Shown piece by piece: positions 19,876 to 31,657 of a stretch of DNA of 64,000 nt. Every line of letters starts with the position of its first letter. Position 1 is the first letter of the stretch. The position numbers were made by a program, and so were the translations under genes. The notes under the pieces were generated by a model, which was given only the letters and a program-made list of their open reading frames with translations, was not told the origin of the DNA and did not search any database. The stretch is from Morchella semilibera (taxonomy: Eukaryota; Ascomycota; Pezizomycetes; Pezizales; Morchellaceae), in the NCBI GenBank assembly GCA_009192285.1, contig CM018603.1, positions 5,763,613 through 5,827,612 of the forward strand. Reading direction: 5' to 3'.

Positions 19876-22800
19876 TTACATGATGATGCAGTCACCGTCG
19901 TCTTTGTGCTTTACATTGGTCCGGGATAGCCTTTCCCGGGATTTCTGGGCGGCGGAGCCACCCCTTTTGAGCTCCTGGAGTCTCTGCTTTGCCTTCTCAT
20001 GGTTTTGGCCTGCAGGTTTTCCCATGCGTCAGTGGCGCGATCAACACGATTATAGCAAGAGGGGTTGTGGGGAGCGTTGTGATATGTATCAGCAATTGGG
20101 GGGGGGGGGGGGTTTATAAAGGACTTACTGGCAGCTTTAAAGTACCATCTCTTCGCTTCATCCAGGTTCTCCGCGACACCAATTCCAACCTCGGTGTAGT
20201 ATCCTAATGCGTATTCGGCATTCGCCAGACCCCGTTCTGCAGCCTTCCTGGCCCATAGATAGGCTTCGGTATCGCTCTGTTGGATGACGCCCTCTGCACC
20301 AGTCAAGTACCATCCACTCAACGCCATTGCGCTCTCCTCCTCGCCCTGCATTGCAGCGCGACTATACCACGCAATGCTCTGCATGGGATCAATGGGGCAC
20401 CCCATGGCCCCGTACTCAAACGCACACCCCATCCTAAACTGCGAAGGCGGGTATCCAAGCTCAGAAGCCTTCATGAAGAGCTCGCGGGCGTAATTTTGGT
20501 CAGGGATGACAAAATCGCTGGGATCAGCCGACTCGTAGATCAATCCCAGCTGGTGCAAGGCATGGGGGTTGTTCTCATCAGCCTGGTCTGCTGCTCTCTT
20601 CAGCCAGTTTATTGCTTCGCGCCCATTCCGGGTTTGGCCAAGAAGCCCCTTCAGCATGATCATACCTGTTGGGGGAGGTAGTGGTTAGTTTAATTATCAA
20701 CACCCCGGGGAAATGCCTCAACGGCTTCCGGCTTTCCCGGCTTTCCGGAATACCGGCATACGTACCGAGCTTGTACATGGCTGCGGTATCTCCGAGCGCG
20801 GACGCTTTCTTATACCATGTAATTGACTTTAAAGGATCCTTCTTGGTCCCAGCACCAAGCTCGCAGCATACTAATCAGAAAAATAAGGTTAGCCCCCTCA
20901 TGAACCCAGTAGGAAGCCAATTATTACATACCTGCAGTTCTGTAAGCAGAGGGACCATGGTTGAGCTTAGCTGCAGATTGATAAAGGTTGAAAGCTCGTT
21001 CGCGATCAATCTGCAATCCCAGCAGACCTTCCCAGTAACATTCTGCAAGATAAAACATCGCATCAGGATAAGGATGACTCTAAAACCAACCAAAAAAAAC
21101 AATACAAAAAAAGCGCCATAACCTGTCAGCCAAAACCCAGTAACCCCCCCTAGCCCGGATAATGATAATGGGATATGAAAAAAGAAAACCCGTACCGAGT
21201 TTGCCAGCTTTTTGACAATTTTATGCGCATCAAAAATATAGTTCTCCTTGTTCTTCCTCGCTGTCTTTGCATCTGCTCTTCCACCTTCATCCGCTAATGA
21301 AGATGCGGCCTCAACCATCTTTTTCGCAAGTTGCAGTTGCAGCTTTTGGTTGCCAGGGTTTGCCCTTGCAGCTTGCTGAGCCTGGTTAAACTCAGATTGA
21401 GTGATAGGCGCTGGCGCGGATCCCCGTCGTCCGTTGGCACCATTCCCTTCAGGTGAATACTGTCGTCTTGGTGGGGGGTGGCCTGAGAGAATCGATGACT
21501 GATCCTGCTGAAGGAGTCCTGGCCGAATTGGGACTGGGTGAGCTGGGAGACTGTCAGGATGCGGAGGCCTCATAGAATCCGACGAGAAACGTGGAGCCTC
21601 TGATGAAAAGCGCGGGGCTTCCGATGAGAATCTTGGAGCCTCTGACGAGAACCTTGGAGCATCTGAGGAAAATCGAGCAGATGTTGGGGATGGATGATAC
21701 GGGAGTAAATCATCAGATACTTGGGTAGGATCGGATTTCATTGACGCTGTCCGCGGCGGGAATGAGCTTTGCTGCTGTGGTGGCTGGAAAGATTGTATTT
21801 GCCTCTGTTGAGCAGGTACAGGCGATCCAACTCGTAAAACCATCGGTATGTTGGACTGTGGAGGGGCCGGTGGGAATCCGTTTGCAGTCGTTATAGGTTT
21901 TTCTGGTGGAAAGTCCCCTGGCATCTCCGATGGGATGTCTGCTTGCATCTCTGCAGGCATTTCACGAGCCCCATCATAACCCCCTCCGTTCTGATTGTTA
22001 TTTCCATCTGTATAGGCATTAGTAGGCATTGGTGGAACTGGCCCTCCCCTGGCCTGGCCACGTAGATCAGGTTGAGACCTAGCTCGGTGAGCTTGTTGTG
22101 AAAAATTGGGGTTATGTGTATAGTTGTTTTGGCCGCTCTGATAGGGATCAATAGGGTGACCTGACTGATCCCCATAGTAGTCCATAGCCCCAGCTTCTTG
22201 ATATCCATCATTTTGCTCAGAATAGTAATATGAGTCTAACAGAGCGCCCACGCTCTCTCTGTTGTACCCTTCTTCCGGTACCGGCGGTTGAAGATGCGAG
22301 TATGTTGCTGCTCGAGGAGCTGAGGGTACACCAACACTCCCATGCTGTGCAGGATTATAGGCAGTGTATTGCTGTTGAGGTTTTACTGCTGGTTGAGGCG
22401 ATTGTTCCTCCTGTTGCTGTTGGGGATAATGCTGATGCTGCGGATATGCCTGTTGTTGCTGTGGATAGTGCTGTTGTTGCGAGTAACTCTGTGGATTTTG
22501 GTGTTGGCTTTGATTTTGATATTGTGCGTTCATAGGCGCTGTCACACTCCTTTTCGGTGGACTAAATCCTGAATCTGGTCCATATCCGTAGTTAGATTGC
22601 GGATGACCACGATCGTCCATATAGCTTTGATTCTGGTACTGAAAGTTCTGGCCTTGGTCATAGGCCCCCATAGTGTTTTGTCGAATTGGCTGCCTGCCAG
22701 GACCAGGCGGGAAACCACGCCCATTAGGCCCGGCTCCAGGCATATTTCCTCGTGGAGGTGGAAGTCTCTGGTGCGGAGGTGGTGCCTGCTGGCCCTGCGA

Positions 22801-23390
22801 CCTTGGTTCTTCATGAAGAGGATATCCTGCCTGTCCTCCACCCCGCGCAAAGTTAGGTGGGGGCCTGCCCCGCATCCTTTCAGGTTCCACGGTCTGTGCT
22901 CTTGGGATATGCCCATGAGACCCCGGGGGCCTCGTTGCCTAGGCATAGGTCTACTCCTAGCATTATCTTCAAGATTCATGAGTAGCATAGAATCATCAAT
23001 AGGAAGAGCTCCAGGTGGTACTGGTATTGCTCGCTTAGTCGAGTTCGGGAAAGTCGGAAACGCACTATCAGCATTCATTGGAGAGCGTCGAGGTTTTTGA
23101 TCTAATGCTAGAGGTTACTAAAGAGGTTTACTCGAAAACAGTATCTTTCAAGATTTAGGTAGAAGCAACTTACCATGTGCACCATCATCTCTTCCACTAC
23201 TACCAATTCCCGGATTTCTATAGCCAGTATTCATACTGGCTGGCTGACTCGCAAACCGCGGCGTTCCACGGCCTTGTTGAGGGGCTCCCCTCATACTGGG
23301 TGGCGCATTTTTCCGGAGTTGTTCGTCGTTGTAATAGTCGTCCTGGTAATGGCGCTGGGGCTGTCGGTAACTTTGAGATTCATAGGCCAT
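19876..23390 (-). CDS. SKT5: Skt5/Chs4-family chitin synthase activator with Sel1 repeats and CAAX box
   Basis: Minus strand, six or so exons; exon 1 is 23390-23174 and the last exon 20009-19876. The N-terminal ~550 residues are disordered, Pro/Gln-rich with Q-H-Y-P-Q-Q repeats and a tandem R-F-S-S-E-A-P heptad (about 21574-21685). The C-terminal half holds consecutive Sel1-like repeats (Y-P-D-A-M-F-Y-L-A-E-C-Y, A-M-Y-K-L-G, N-P-H-A-L-H-Q-L-G, F-R-M-G-C-A-F-E-Y-G, Y-A-L-G-Y-Y-T-E-V-G). It ends DGDCIIM, a CAAX box for farnesylation, as in yeast Chs4 (CVIM). These proteins recruit and activate chitin synthase III at the membrane. Joining the exon-2 start to the Q-rich frame needs one extra base in the C5G4 run at 22921-22931; no intron of plausible size fits there. 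Confidence 0.9.
21574..21685 (-). repeat. In-frame 21-bp tandem repeat in SKT5
   Basis: Four to five copies of a 21-bp unit encode R-F-S-S-[DE]-A-P in the disordered N-terminal region. Copies differ mainly at third positions, so the protein repeat is better conserved than the DNA. Confidence 0.85.
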
Positions 23391-25185
23391 GATGGTTCAT
23401 ACTCTCAAGGGGTGGTGTTTCGCGCGCCGAAGTCCAAAACGATGAAAGAGCAGTTTCTGAAAACACGAGGGAGTAAAGGTACAACAACCCCCTTCCTAGA
23501 AAAGTATGCGCGACGGTGTGTGATAAAGAAAATCAGAGGCACTGGGTAATAGTATTTGGATTTGTATTGACATTCCCCCCCAAAAGCAGGTATTCCCGGA
23601 ACGATCCGCCGTCACTCAGGTAATCCCTAGTTAAACGTCCTTCCTTGCGATTTTCGCTATAAGTATGAGTAGTTTTTTTTTTAGCGGTTTATTCTCAGCT
23701 CCCCCACAGCGCCTATATACGGAATGTAAGACTGCCGCGCTTGGCCCCTAGCAATTCGTTTAGATTCAGGTTAATGATGAGCTATGGTACATACACCGGC
23801 AGTGAGGTGAACAAGTAAGTCTCGGTACGCGCTCGGCGGGTACCCACCGAATTAATAGCCACCCCGAAAACCGATGTCTAGTATTTAGTATCTATTTCTG
23901 TACGAAATCAAATTTACTAGATACTGGAATTGAGGGGAGGGGTAAATAAATTATATTTTGGCTGCATCTGGCATCGCAGACTGCAGGATGGAGGAGCTGT
24001 TTTTTTTGTTTTTTGTTTTTATTCAGGCGCATAACTACTGCTGCACGTGGACATGCAATAACGCAGGTCCATTACGTTCGTATGGGGTCACCATACCCCT
24101 TTTATCCAGAAGTGTAAGAACCTTCTCCTTGTTTGTGGGGGGATCACCCACGAGAGAACAACCCTTACCAGGCCTGTAAGTGAATCGTGTATTCGTTTGA
24201 GATGCCAAAGTGCCCTTGTGAAGCCATCTAAGCTTACAGGCATCTATAGACCCTATGATGGCTTTTCCAAACCCGGGCCATTGATTCTCTGTAACTAGAG
24301 TGTTTTAGCCAACCCCTGCCCTTTATATTTCACCAGCCCTGCTCTGGTTTTGGTGTCGTTATATGGATCAGGGTTAGGGGAGTCTAGCTAGTTGCCCGTT
24401 TAATCTGTGACGCTGGATCATTTCAGCCTACCTATGTAGGTTGAGATATCGTTAGTCTACGGGTGTTGTGCTGCAGCAACAGGGATGAGATCCAGCACAG
24501 GATCCTTACGGTTTATGTCTCTTGGAACGTGTGGACCGGTGTGGTACATTCAAGTCTCGTCTCTATCTAGAGACTTAGGGATCGGATCGAGTTAAAAGCA
24601 CAGAATTCCAGATGGGAGGACTCTAGTAAATTCGGCCAGGGTGAGGAGTAGAACCAAGCAAGCAATCATATCTTAAAACATACTCTCCCCCCTTAAGAAA
24701 GAGATAAAACCGTTTTATGTAGCTACATACAATTCTACACCTGAAATCGACAAGTACAGCAACGTACTGTACCTACTCTAGGTGTGGTCAGCTACTTAAT
24801 TCATGTAACGTTAATCTGGCCCCATATTGGCCCAAAAAACCATCAGGCATAATGTCGCTATCCTCACTAGGTAAAGAACAACACTGCCTTCATTAGAACG
24901 AGAAAAGGAATATCATAAGCATATTTTGATTCCTTCCAATTGAAAACAGCTGTATACTTCAGGTGTCTAATAATGCACACGTATGAGGAGTTCGGAGATT
25001 CGGAGATTCGTACCAATCAGGACCTCCACTAGGAAGATCAACGATGCCATTATTTAGGTCCTGCACACTTGGTTGGTGGTGGCTGTGCACCCACATGCAT
25101 CGTGGCGCAGCTTCAACCACTACAGTACTCTCAACTTCACGTCTTTCATCTCAATTGTGAGCCAGACATCAACGACAAAACAACA
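23391..25185. other. Intergenic between divergent SKT5 and CBP4
   Basis: No gene recognised. Notable only for an exact AGGGTTAGGGG at 24370-24380 and a doubled CGGAGATT at about 24991-25006. Confidence 0.55.
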
Positions 25186-25743
25186 ATGCGCGGAATAACA
25201 TTGGCCAAAATGCTCGGAGCGTATGCATATCCTTGCATTGCCCCCTTCACATGTTTCCAATGGTCTACTGGCTAACAGAGGGCACAACGGGCAGTGGCGT
25301 AGTCTGCTGCGTCGGCGGTCCTGCTCTGGTTATGTGGGTCCAGCCTGACCCAGATGAACTGTTCAAGGTATCTTTTATTCGATAGAATTTGTGTAGAGTT
25401 TTCGCTCATGAATTGTCTTGTTAGAAATACAACCCGGAACTTCAAAAGAAATCACTAGAGGGGCGCGAGCAGAGGGTGAAGGAACATGAAGAATTCCTCG
25501 CCAGACTCAAAGCCTATTCCAAGGACGAAAGGCCAGGTATTTCGCCCACCATCTAGATGGCTTCTTCTGTGATTTGCGCAGATTCCGATGTTGAAATCCG
25601 ATACTGATGTCATAACAGTCTGGGTTGTTGCTGAAGAAGAAAGCAAGAGACATCGCCAAAATCTGATAGATAGTAAAAAACGCCAGAAAGAGGAATTAGA
25701 GAGACAAAGGCAACAAATCTTAGAGGAACAAAAGAGGATGTGA
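25186..25743 (+). CDS. CBP4: Cbp4-like cytochrome bc1 assembly factor
   Basis: Four small exons (25186-25220, 25295-25367, 25425-25536, 25619-25743) encode 114 aa. After a short basic start comes a single membrane span, G-V-V-C-C-V-G-G-P-A-L-V-M-W-V, then D-E-L-F-K-K-Y-N-P-E-L-Q-K-K-S-L-E-G-R, W-V-V-A-E-E-E-S-K-R and a Lys/Arg/Glu coiled tail ending EEQKRM. This order is that of Cbp4, an inner-mitochondrial-membrane protein that works with Cbp3-Cbp6 in maturation of cytochrome b. Length agrees with the fungal family (100-170 aa). Intron 1 has its acceptor at ACGGGCAG (25294); an earlier AACAG would break the frame. Confidence 0.88.
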
Positions 25744-28700
25744 TTAATCAGTCCTATCCACCTCTTCGGACCTTTCATCCTCTCAGGTTTTCCAGAGTAC
25801 TAGTTACAAACAGGTTTTCTATCAACCTTCTTTTTTTTCCTCTCCCTCTCTCTTTACCCCTCAGCTCACTCCAGCGGGCCCACCTGATGGAATGTAAATA
25901 TGTGTTTCTATCTGCTTTTTCATGTGACTTTGTTGTAAGATATTCTCCTAAAGAGGCTCCGGTCGACTTAAAAGTAAGTTTTCTTAGAATCCCGCCTTCT
26001 CTGTGGGATCGCTCGGAAATTTCCTGTAAATGGTTTGCAAACCACATGTAAGGCCCATATCTGCTGGTCTCTTTTGCGGCTATCGACATACATCGTACAT
26101 CATACTTAGCACGTATCTACCCCTTGCCTCCCTTCGGATCTGATCTGTGGTATCCATTGGCTCTAGGTGTTGACACGATGCCAGTGACTGACACACCTGA
26201 CCTAACATGAATATACTATCTTTCTGTATTTCCACGAATAGAAACGCACGACGAGGGTCTTACCCGTGTTTTACTCTAATGAGGCTGGTTCCTGTGGTTT
26301 AAGGAAAGTATAGCGTTATGTAGAAAGCTATCATTGGCATTCTTCTAGCCTATTATATTGACTAACCCTCGCTATCTATGAAAGTCCATCAGCGACATGA
26401 TAAACCATAAGGCCATTATAAAGATTTTTCTCAAGGAAGGAAAATTGATAAACCGCGTATGATGTATACGACCAGTAAGTGAATAATATAAATTATGAAG
26501 AAGGCTACCTTTAAAAATCCAGAATCATTTATGCATCGTGTGATATAATTCCGCATGAGCAATGCATCAGGTGATGTATTTCACATCGTGGTAGAGACTA
26601 GAATGCACAATTAGCCTCCTCACTAGACCCTAAGGCCGGGGTAAGGGAGCACTTGGGGTTATTATGCTGACCTACGAAGAAATCACTTTTCTATCCCTTA
26701 AGCTGTCATATGCTGACCCTTTCTGTGAGGGCCAAAAAACCACAGCAATTGCGGACAAGCAATTGGTTAGAGATTGATTCAGATCCAATAATTGAAGGGA
26801 TTTGTTAGCAAAGCCACACTTTTGGCCCCCACGAAAATGGTCAGCACTTTGGTGACAGCTTAAGGGATAAGGCCATCGATCTAGTAAGTCGTCCGCACAG
26901 CCAAACCCTTATTCTGAAGAATCACATAACCGATAAACTTCAAATCCCCCTGAAGTGCAGATAACATTAGTGACGGCCCATAATTAATTCTTTTGACTAT
27001 TTACCCTCAGTTAGAAGCTATAGGGTGTGGTATAGTAAGACTTACCCAGAGAGGCATAAAATAAATTCCTCATATAGACCCTTGATCATAACGAGTGATC
27101 GTTCATGAATAAAACAACCAACCTATTTTCACTAATATAACTTCTTCAAATAAACAATACTTATTTTAGTGAATCAAAGTTAATGACCCTGGGCCCGACC
27201 CCAGATAACTAAGTCTTGACAAGTGCGGTTAAGCACCAGCAGGCTACAGAACCAAACAAATTCTCACCGCACCCAAATGCCAGGTATATCATATCTATCG
27301 TATCAGATAAATGCAACTTTTGGTTCGGACCGGAATGTATAAGTTGCACCTAAGAAGGACATGACATCCATCACATAACCACTGACCACCCGCCCCTCCA
27401 GGGAAACACCCTCATTGAGTGTATCTTAAGCACTGACCACATGATTGGAAGCCCCATTACTCGTGGACGGACAGCTACTTGTTGCACTGTACCCCAAGTC
27501 TCAGGGGGCGAAGCCTTGATGCTGGCTGTCAAAGCATACAAATCCAACTCCACAACGGCGCCGCTTGTACATGAAATTTTCCTTGATAGGCCCCAAAAGT
27601 ACTGGTTGTAGTCCGTTGCCGATGGCTGTCTGTTCATGAACGAGACTGGAGTTGCCTAGACGATTTAAAGTTTTCTGATCACACCGTTTAGCAATACCCA
27701 CCCCGGGGGCTCTCACCCAAAAAGGAGTACAAACTTGACCGAAAACGGACCCGGTCTGTTGGATTGACTTGACACCCTTAATGTACCTATAAAGGTAGAA
27801 AATTGATCGTTTTCTGTCAGTCAACATCACTTCCACCAAGTGCCCGACCGCTTATGGTAGTTAGTCCTACCCATGGGCAGACGCCGCCTCCCAACATCTG
27901 TCATGGTTAGACCACGGTAAAGTCTTCTGGCATCATTCTAAGTGTCTTGTACGATCAGTTGTCTGTTTTCGATCTCCATCTGTGTGGTGGTGGTAAGATA
28001 ATGTCGTTAACAGTCATGGGATTTGCAGGTGTACCCTTATAACGGTAAGTCAATTACCCTATTAGGCACACATGTACCTACACTCACATGATTTTGTGGT
28101 CTATGGTGCAGTAGTTTAAGCTTTACGCTAAGTTTTAGCTTCTACCTAGTGAAACCTTATTTTGGTCCTCCTTCCCCTATCCCTTTATCGTCACTTCCCT
28201 AATTCGGATGGCATATACAACGTAAATTCTACGCTAGACAATTATATGTACATGTATGTAATAGATCCGTGGGGGATTCAAATACGTCTTGTATACTATC
28301 ATAACAAGATAGAATTACCCCAATTGGACCAGCCTCTATTAGAGATAATATTTCGCCCCATAAATACTACAATCGAATATACATGCATATATACTCTATT
28401 GAAGGATACTAACCACGATATAAACCACGATATATCTACATGTAGATAAACAATGGGTATTGTCAATACCCGGACGGGCCAGGGATCTTTCTGAATGGAG
28501 AGGAAGACGAAATTCGGCCCCTACCCGCTGAAATACTAAATAAATCCCCACTGTTACGTGGATGCAATGGGACCGATGCCAAGACTATATATTGACCATC
28601 ACGCTCTCCCGATCATTGGCTTTCTTAGTCATTAGCTTGGACATCCTCCATTTGAGAATTTGATCACTGTCTTTGAGCAGCTACCACAATTCTGGGATAT

Positions 28701-30695
28701 ACGTGGTTTAAATAAAAATATGTGTTAATCTTGCTATCATGACAAATGATTTGATGTTCTACCGATAATAGTTGGACACGGCGCTTAATTATATGGTAAA
28801 AGTCTCTAACTTCTCCCTTACAGAGACCCGTACGTTGAACCTCAAATATCTACATAACTTAAGCACGTACATATCCACCCGCCACCTTTATAGCCAATGC
28901 CGCGAATTGCGGGTAGAGCAGCCCCACTTGCTATTATCTTCCAGTCGCGCACCCCGCTCTCGATTCCAAGCCCCCGTTGCAAGGGCTTTAAAGACAGAAA
29001 AGCCCATTAGATATCCTTTTCCCCTGGGAGAAAACACCTTAAATTAAGGTTTTATGTGGGGCCTTGAAATGAGAATGGGTTAAAGGACTTCTTGATCATG
29101 CATGTACCAGTGCCCAAAACACACCTCCACTCTAGTGTCAATATCTATATATAGCCACACCCCGCATGTTGCATGTATGTAGTCCTCGAGTCCCTGGAGT
29201 CCTAGCGTGCACGTGGTTGGGGCAAGATCATACTCTCCGCGATCGCAAGTAGCCTCATAAGTAACGGAATAATACTAACCCTCTGGTACCCAAAAAAAAA
29301 AGAAAAAAAAAAGAAAAAAAAAAAAAAAAGGGAATACTTAAAGTACCAGGTATCAGAGAAGAAGTAGGATACTGTGAAACCCCGAGATGAATCAGAGATG
29401 GTGTTGTTCACGGGACAATCTACAGACAGAGGCCAGATATTGAATTCGAACCTAAGCAACAACAACATGCAATCATTATTATATAGGGAAACTTTACTTT
29501 AATGCATCGTATGTTATTTACTTAATTACGCAAGAGGCTGAAAGGGGAGCCAGGAGTCTGCTTGAAGTACATGTATGCAGTATGCACTTGATTTGTGAAC
29601 GGATAGATTAATCAATAAACCTTGACCATGGGCATGCAAGGCGACAAACATAAAGTATCACTCGCTAGCCAAATCTATGTGAAACAAAGATCAGTATGCT
29701 AGGCCCACACATCACCTGAATCAATTGTGTCAGCACAAGGGCTTAAAATTCTAACCTTAATCGAACCGAGATCTTGCGCTCTTCATTTAAAATCACAGCA
29801 GCTGCTGTAGAACGACCAAGACAAAGCTTGATACAGGTGTAACTGCAACATGGTATACTCACGCATGAGTAAGTACATATAGCATAAAATTGCCTATCAC
29901 GTCAACTGCAAGGTGCAATGGTTCAAATTAATTCCCAAAGCTCTTAGGTAACCGGCGTCATCATCAATTGAATACAATTTGCAATCAACGGATCGCAGAA
30001 TCACTTTATACTACAAATCATGCAATTCAACATAAGACATCAAGCTAAGCATTACCAAAGAATTGCATAGTAAATGCGCAAAAGAAAAAAAGAAAGCACG
30101 CCTGACAGACAATTCCATTACCTGGATTTCCCTGACCACACTGACCTTGCTATGTTGCACATGAGAGAATGAAAAGAAAAGAAAAAAAATACAGAATTCG
30201 CCCCGAAAACCCTGGGTTAATAACAAAAAAGTGATGAAACTAAAGAAGTAGTAGAGGAGAATAATAAAAAAAAAAAGAAAAAAACGAAGCCGCCCAAAGC
30301 CCAATTTTTTTTCTCGAGAGTACAAAAAAAACCCAAGCCCTCTACCACCGGGCAGACTTAATAACCATTCCCACAAACAAGGATTACAATGCATGCAAAC
30401 TTTCGATCGACAGAAAAGGAATCAAAGGCGATAAAACATCATATTCCCAAAACATGATAGGTTCACGAAAACAAGATATTGAAAAGCACGTGGAAGGTTG
30501 ATGGGTCTGCTTGCTTTCCCCTCCCAAAAAGACTTGAAAGAGGAATTAATGGGTGGTAATACAAAACAGAATGAGGAAAATAGTGTCTTTTTTTTGCTTA
30601 AGAAACCCTCGATATCTTAAATTTGCCCTCTATAGCAACCTCGTGAAACCTGATAATAGAAAGAAGAAAGGAAAGGTAATTACGCATCAGTTCCA
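25744..30695. other. 5-kb gene desert
   Basis: AT-rich, without conserved coding sequence on either strand. It holds the inverted-repeat element at 26694-26867, a palindrome GGGTATTGTCAATACCC near 28453-28469, an A-rich run 29291-29329, and the MCM1 3' side (30000-30690) with many A-runs. Confidence 0.6.
26694..26867. mobile_element. Small terminal-inverted-repeat element (Tc1/mariner-type MITE candidate)
   Basis: Left end TCCCTTAAGCTGTCA (26694-26708) and its exact reverse complement at 26853-26867 are each flanked by TA (26692-26693 and 26868-26869), the target duplication of Tc1/mariner elements. The arms stay complementary inward with small gaps (GCTGACC, GGGCCAAAA) to about 45 bp. The 174-bp element has no coding capacity, so it would need a transposase from elsewhere. 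Confidence 0.72.
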
Positions 30696-31657
30696 TCACG
30701 AGGACTGTGTAGGGTGAGGTTGCTGCATCTGGGCGTGCTGCTGTGGCATGTATCCCGCACGCTGGGCTTGGGCTTGCTGAACGGCCTGCTGTTGCATGTA
30801 CTGCTGATAGGCTTGGGCCTGGGCGTGATCTGGCATCTGCATGTATGGTCCTCCGGGTACTCCAGGGCCTACAGGCATTGGGACAGCGCGTGGTTGTTGC
30901 GGTAAAGGTGCATGTTGGGGTTCCTCAGGGGATTCACTGTCAAAATCGATGGCATTAGTGTTTTGAGATCATTGCACGGTAAACATTGTTGAGGAACTTA
31001 CACTGAGTCTGCTTCAGGAACGCCGTTGTCTGCCGTATGTGGTTCGGGAGCATTAAGGCAGGCCTAATAATAACATTAATTTGAGCTCAGACCAATGATC
31101 GGGCTATTGAAATTTACCTGAATGAGGTTTTTGCCCTCAGCCTTGGTAACTAATGGCTGAAGCTTTGGTGTCGTGAAAGTATAGACCAGCCCGGTCTCGG
31201 AAACAACGAGCAAAAGAACTTGGGTTCCTGTCAAAACAGACAATTCGTATGCCTGATGGTTTAAAACGCGTTAGTTGAGATCCCTTTTCTTTCTGATACC
31301 GTGCGCGTTCGCGTATGTGCCACGGGAATGAAATTAATTGAAATCTTTCATTAATAAATATTAACATACCTTTTTCATAATACCAGCCTTTCGCTTAGAG
31401 AAAGTAATATGTCTGCGCGACTTGTCCTGGATAAACTTAATCTCGATTTTGCGACGCTCGCGACCAGGCTTTGAATCCTCATCATCGTCATCTTCATCTT
31501 GATTCGGTCGGGATCGCTTGATGCCGCGATTGTCGTTTCCGGCAGAGTTGAGACCGGATTGTGCGTTCGGGACGCCGTTGCCAGCTGAAAGGGCAGAAGC
31601 GTTCGGGCCCGAGTCGTCGTGGGGACCGGGGGATGGTTGCGGGTCGTTGTCAGACAT
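30696..31657 (-). CDS. MCM1: SRF-type MADS-box transcription factor Mcm1
   Basis: Four exons from MSDNDPQPSPG (31657) to the stop at 30696, roughly 230 aa. An acidic linker precedes the MADS box: G-R-E-R-R-K-I-E-I-K-F-I-Q, K-S-R-R-H-I-T-F-S-K-R-K-A-G-I-M-K-K, then after an intron A-Y-E-L-S-V-L-T-G-T-Q-V-L-L-L-V-V-S-E-T-G-L-V-Y-T-F-T-T-P-K-L-Q-P. T-G-T-Q-V and S-E-T-G mark the SRF/Mcm1 rather than the MEF2 class. The tail is Gln/Pro-rich, as in other filamentous ascomycetes. Mcm1 binds CC(A/T)6GG sites with partner factors to control mating-type, cell-cycle and developmental genes. Intron donors GTATGT, GTAAAT and GTAAGT; all frames close. Confidence 0.95.

Noticed and set aside
22880-22950. 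28-nt intron (GTCTCA...CACAG) explaining the SKT5 frame change
   Set aside because: Far shorter than the introns seen here and too short to splice; a single missing base in a C/G run is simpler.
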